From Aerococcus viridans (GTDB taxonomy: Bacteria > Bacillota > Bacilli > Lactobacillales > Aerococcaceae), in assembly GCF_001543285.1 (NCBI RefSeq), contig NZ_CP014164.1, positions 868,001 through 932,000 of the forward strand: a stretch of DNA of 64,000 nucleotides, given 5' to 3'. The first letter of the stretch is position 1, and each line of letters starts with the position of its first letter. The notes under the pieces are model-generated. The model did not search any database. It had not been told where the DNA came from and saw only the letters and a program-made list of their open reading frames with translations. Positions 62,562-64,000 of this stretch are shown one piece after another. The translations under genes were made by a program, and so were the position numbers.

Positions 62562-63587
62562 ATGAACTTACAAAATAAAAACTTTTTAAAATTACTGGAT
62601 TATACCAGTGAAGAAATTGAATTCCTAATCGACTTCGCCTTGCATTTGAAAAAATTAAAAAAAGCCAATATTCCACACGAATATTTAAAAGGACAAAATA
62701 TTGCCCTATTATTTGAAAAATCTTCCACTCGGACCCGTGCAGCCTTTACCGTAGCAGTCAACGATCTAGGCGGTCACCCTGAATACCTTGGGGCCAACGA
62801 CATCCAACTCGGTAAGAAAGAATCTGTTATCGATACTGCAAAAGTCCTTGGCGCCATGTTTGACGGCATCGAATATCGTGGTTTTGACCAGGAAGCAGTC
62901 GAATTGTTAGGGGCCCATGCAGGTGTACCAGTTTGGAACGGATTGACCGATACCTGGCATCCAACCCAAATGATCGCGGACTTTATGACTATTAAAGAGA
63001 TTTTTGGTTGTTTAAAAGGGCACCACTTAGTCTATCTAGGAGATGGTCGTAACAATATGGCCAACTCTTTAATGATTGCAGGTGCCAAGTTGGGCGTTGA
63101 CATTACCATTGCGACTAGCTCACAATTACAACCTGAACAAGATATTCTTGAAACCGCTCAAGACATCGCCAAAGCAACAAATGCCAAAATCACCGTAACA
63201 AATAACCCAGTTCAAGCCGTGAAAACGGCCAACATTATATACACAGATGTCTGGGTCTCAATGGGTGAGGAAGCGTCCTTTGAAGACCGGATCAAGCAAT
63301 TAATGCCATTTCAAGTCAACAAATCGTTGATAGACCAAGTTGAGACAGCGAATTTCATTTTCCTACATTGCCTACCTGCCTTCCATGACGCAAAAACCAC
63401 TTACGGCCAGCAAGTCTTAGACCAATACGGCTACCAAGAAATGGAAGTGACAGATGAAGTCTTCCAGGCCGATTACGCCAAACAATTCTTACAAGCAGAA
63501 AATCGCTTGCACTCAATTAAAGCCATCATGGCAGCTACAAACGGCAACTTATTCTGGCCAAACAATAATGACAAAGGAGGCGATTAG
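62562..63587 (+). CDS. argF: Ornithine carbamoyltransferase
   Basis: This 341-residue ornithine carbamoyltransferase joins ornithine and carbamoyl phosphate to citrulline. It shows [11 protein letters not shown] (carbamoyl phosphate site), [34 protein letters not shown] and [10 protein letters not shown] with the ornithine-binding cysteine. Its location between argB and argC, behind Arg T-boxes, indicates the anabolic enzyme rather than the arginine deiminase pathway enzyme. AAAAGGTGG precedes the ATG. Its stop directly abuts the argC start. Confidence 0.95.
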   Translation: MNLQNKNFLKLLDYTSEEIEFLIDFALHLKKLKKANIPHEYLKGQNIALLFEKSSTRTRAAFTVAVNDLGGHPEYLGANDIQLGKKESVIDTAKVLGAMFDGIEYRGFDQEAVELLGAHAGVPVWNGLTDTWHPTQMIADFMTIKEIFGCLKGHHLVYLGDGRNNMANSLMIAGAKLGVDITIATSSQLQPEQDILETAQDIAKATNAKITVTNNPVQAVKTANIIYTDVWVSMGEEASFEDRIKQLMPFQVNKSLIDQVETANFIFLHCLPAFHDAKTTYGQQVLDQYGYQEMEVTDEVFQADYAKQFLQAENRLHSIKAIMAATNGNLFWPNNNDKGGD

Positions 63588-64000
63588 GTGATTAAAGTAG
63601 GGATTATCGGGGCAACTGGCTATACAGGTGAAGAATTAATCCGCTTGTTGGTGACCCGACCAGATATTGAATTAACCACTTTAACTTCGAGAAATGAAGT
63701 GGGAACTAAGGTTCAGGACTATTATCCTCATTTCAAGGGCTTAATCGACCAATCCTTCGTGGCTTATGATCCAAACCAAATTTTCGACCAAGTGGATGTC
63801 TTATTCTTGTGCTTGCCGCACGGGGTATCCATGGAAATCGCTAAAGCAGCGCAAGCACATGACGTCAAGGTGATTGATTTGGGTGCGGACTTTAGACTTA
63901 AGGATAGCCAAGTCTACCAAGAATATTATGGCATTCCACAAACAGAACCTGATTTACTTGAACAAGCGGTTTATGGTTTACCTGAACTTTACGCAGATGA
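63588..64000 (+). CDS. argC: N-acetyl-gamma-glutamyl-phosphate reductase, 5' part (continues beyond window)
   Basis: The first 137 codons of ArgC, which reduces N-acetylglutamyl phosphate with NADPH, are visible. The Rossmann loop VGIIGATGYTGEELIRLL is at the N-terminus. FLCLPHGVSMEIA, VIDLGADFRLKD and YGIPQTEPDLLEQAVYGLPELY follow as in the family; the catalytic Cys lies beyond the window. The start is GTG at 63588, right after the argF stop, with AAAGGAGGCGATTAG upstream. Gene order carB, argB, argF, argC differs from the common argCJBDF order. Confidence 0.95.
   Translation, partial: MIKVGIIGATGYTGEELIRLLVTRPDIELTTLTSRNEVGTKVQDYYPHFKGLIDQSFVAYDPNQIFDQVDVLFLCLPHGVSMEIAKAAQAHDVKVIDLGADFRLKDSQVYQEYYGIPQTEPDLLEQAVYGLPELYAD

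Overview
This 64 kb window is chromosomal DNA from a low-GC Gram-positive bacterium of the order Lactobacillales. Gene orders such as alaS-ireB-ruvX-DUF1292, rnjA-rpoY, recU-pbp1A, dnaG-rpoD and a LiaFSR-type module fit that group. My best guess is Aerococcaceae (an Aerococcus-like genome), but this rests on overall gene content, not on a marker. Most of the window is ordinary core genome. I see no rRNA, tRNA, prophage or CRISPR array.

Layout. 1-5000: 3' end of alaS, ireB, ruvX, a His-rich DUF1292 gene, mltG, udk and greA. 5115-7556: liaF-liaS-liaR. 7569-9318: intact ISL3-family element (copy 1). 9403-16234: rnjA/rpoY, an aromatic acid exporter-like protein, hemolysin III, a DUF697 GTPase, DUF1836 and DegV. 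16364-23431: UbiB-like kinase, phasin-like protein, IscA-fold protein, fetAB, acyl-ACP thioesterase, coaA and a nonsense-interrupted AI-2E transporter gene. 23642-32855: heterodimeric ABC exporter, ABC-F protein, ppk and ppx. 33418-39606: HAD phosphatase, ung, copY with its operator, and nrdIEF. 39684-45428: hydrolase, pbp1A-recU and tig. 45455-47243: second ISL3 copy, inactivated. 47352-54977: nucleoside hydrolase and NupC, clpX-ysxC, dnaG-rpoD. 54982-56799: a third ISL3 element of a different type. 56850-64000: a decayed VOC gene, carB, two tandem Arg T-boxes, argB, argF and the start of argC.

The genes form several functional modules: envelope stress and peptidoglycan (liaFSR, mltG, pbp1A), nucleotide salvage and deoxyribonucleotide supply (udk, iunH, nupC, nrdIEF), polyphosphate turnover (ppk-ppx), and arginine/carbamoyl phosphate synthesis under tRNA-Arg sensing.

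The most interesting signal is shared by the three ISL3 elements. Each one has an exact 8-bp target duplication and sits between a gene's stop codon and that gene's own intrinsic terminator. Inward-facing terminator hairpins are visible near the ends. An inverted repeat overlaps the transposase ribosome binding site and start, and would mask them only in read-through transcripts. A ~107-nt three-way-junction structure lies about 49 nt after the transposase stop. It is conserved between the two divergent element types, with compensatory base changes. A solo remnant of one such IS end now serves as a likely terminator at 23.6 kb.
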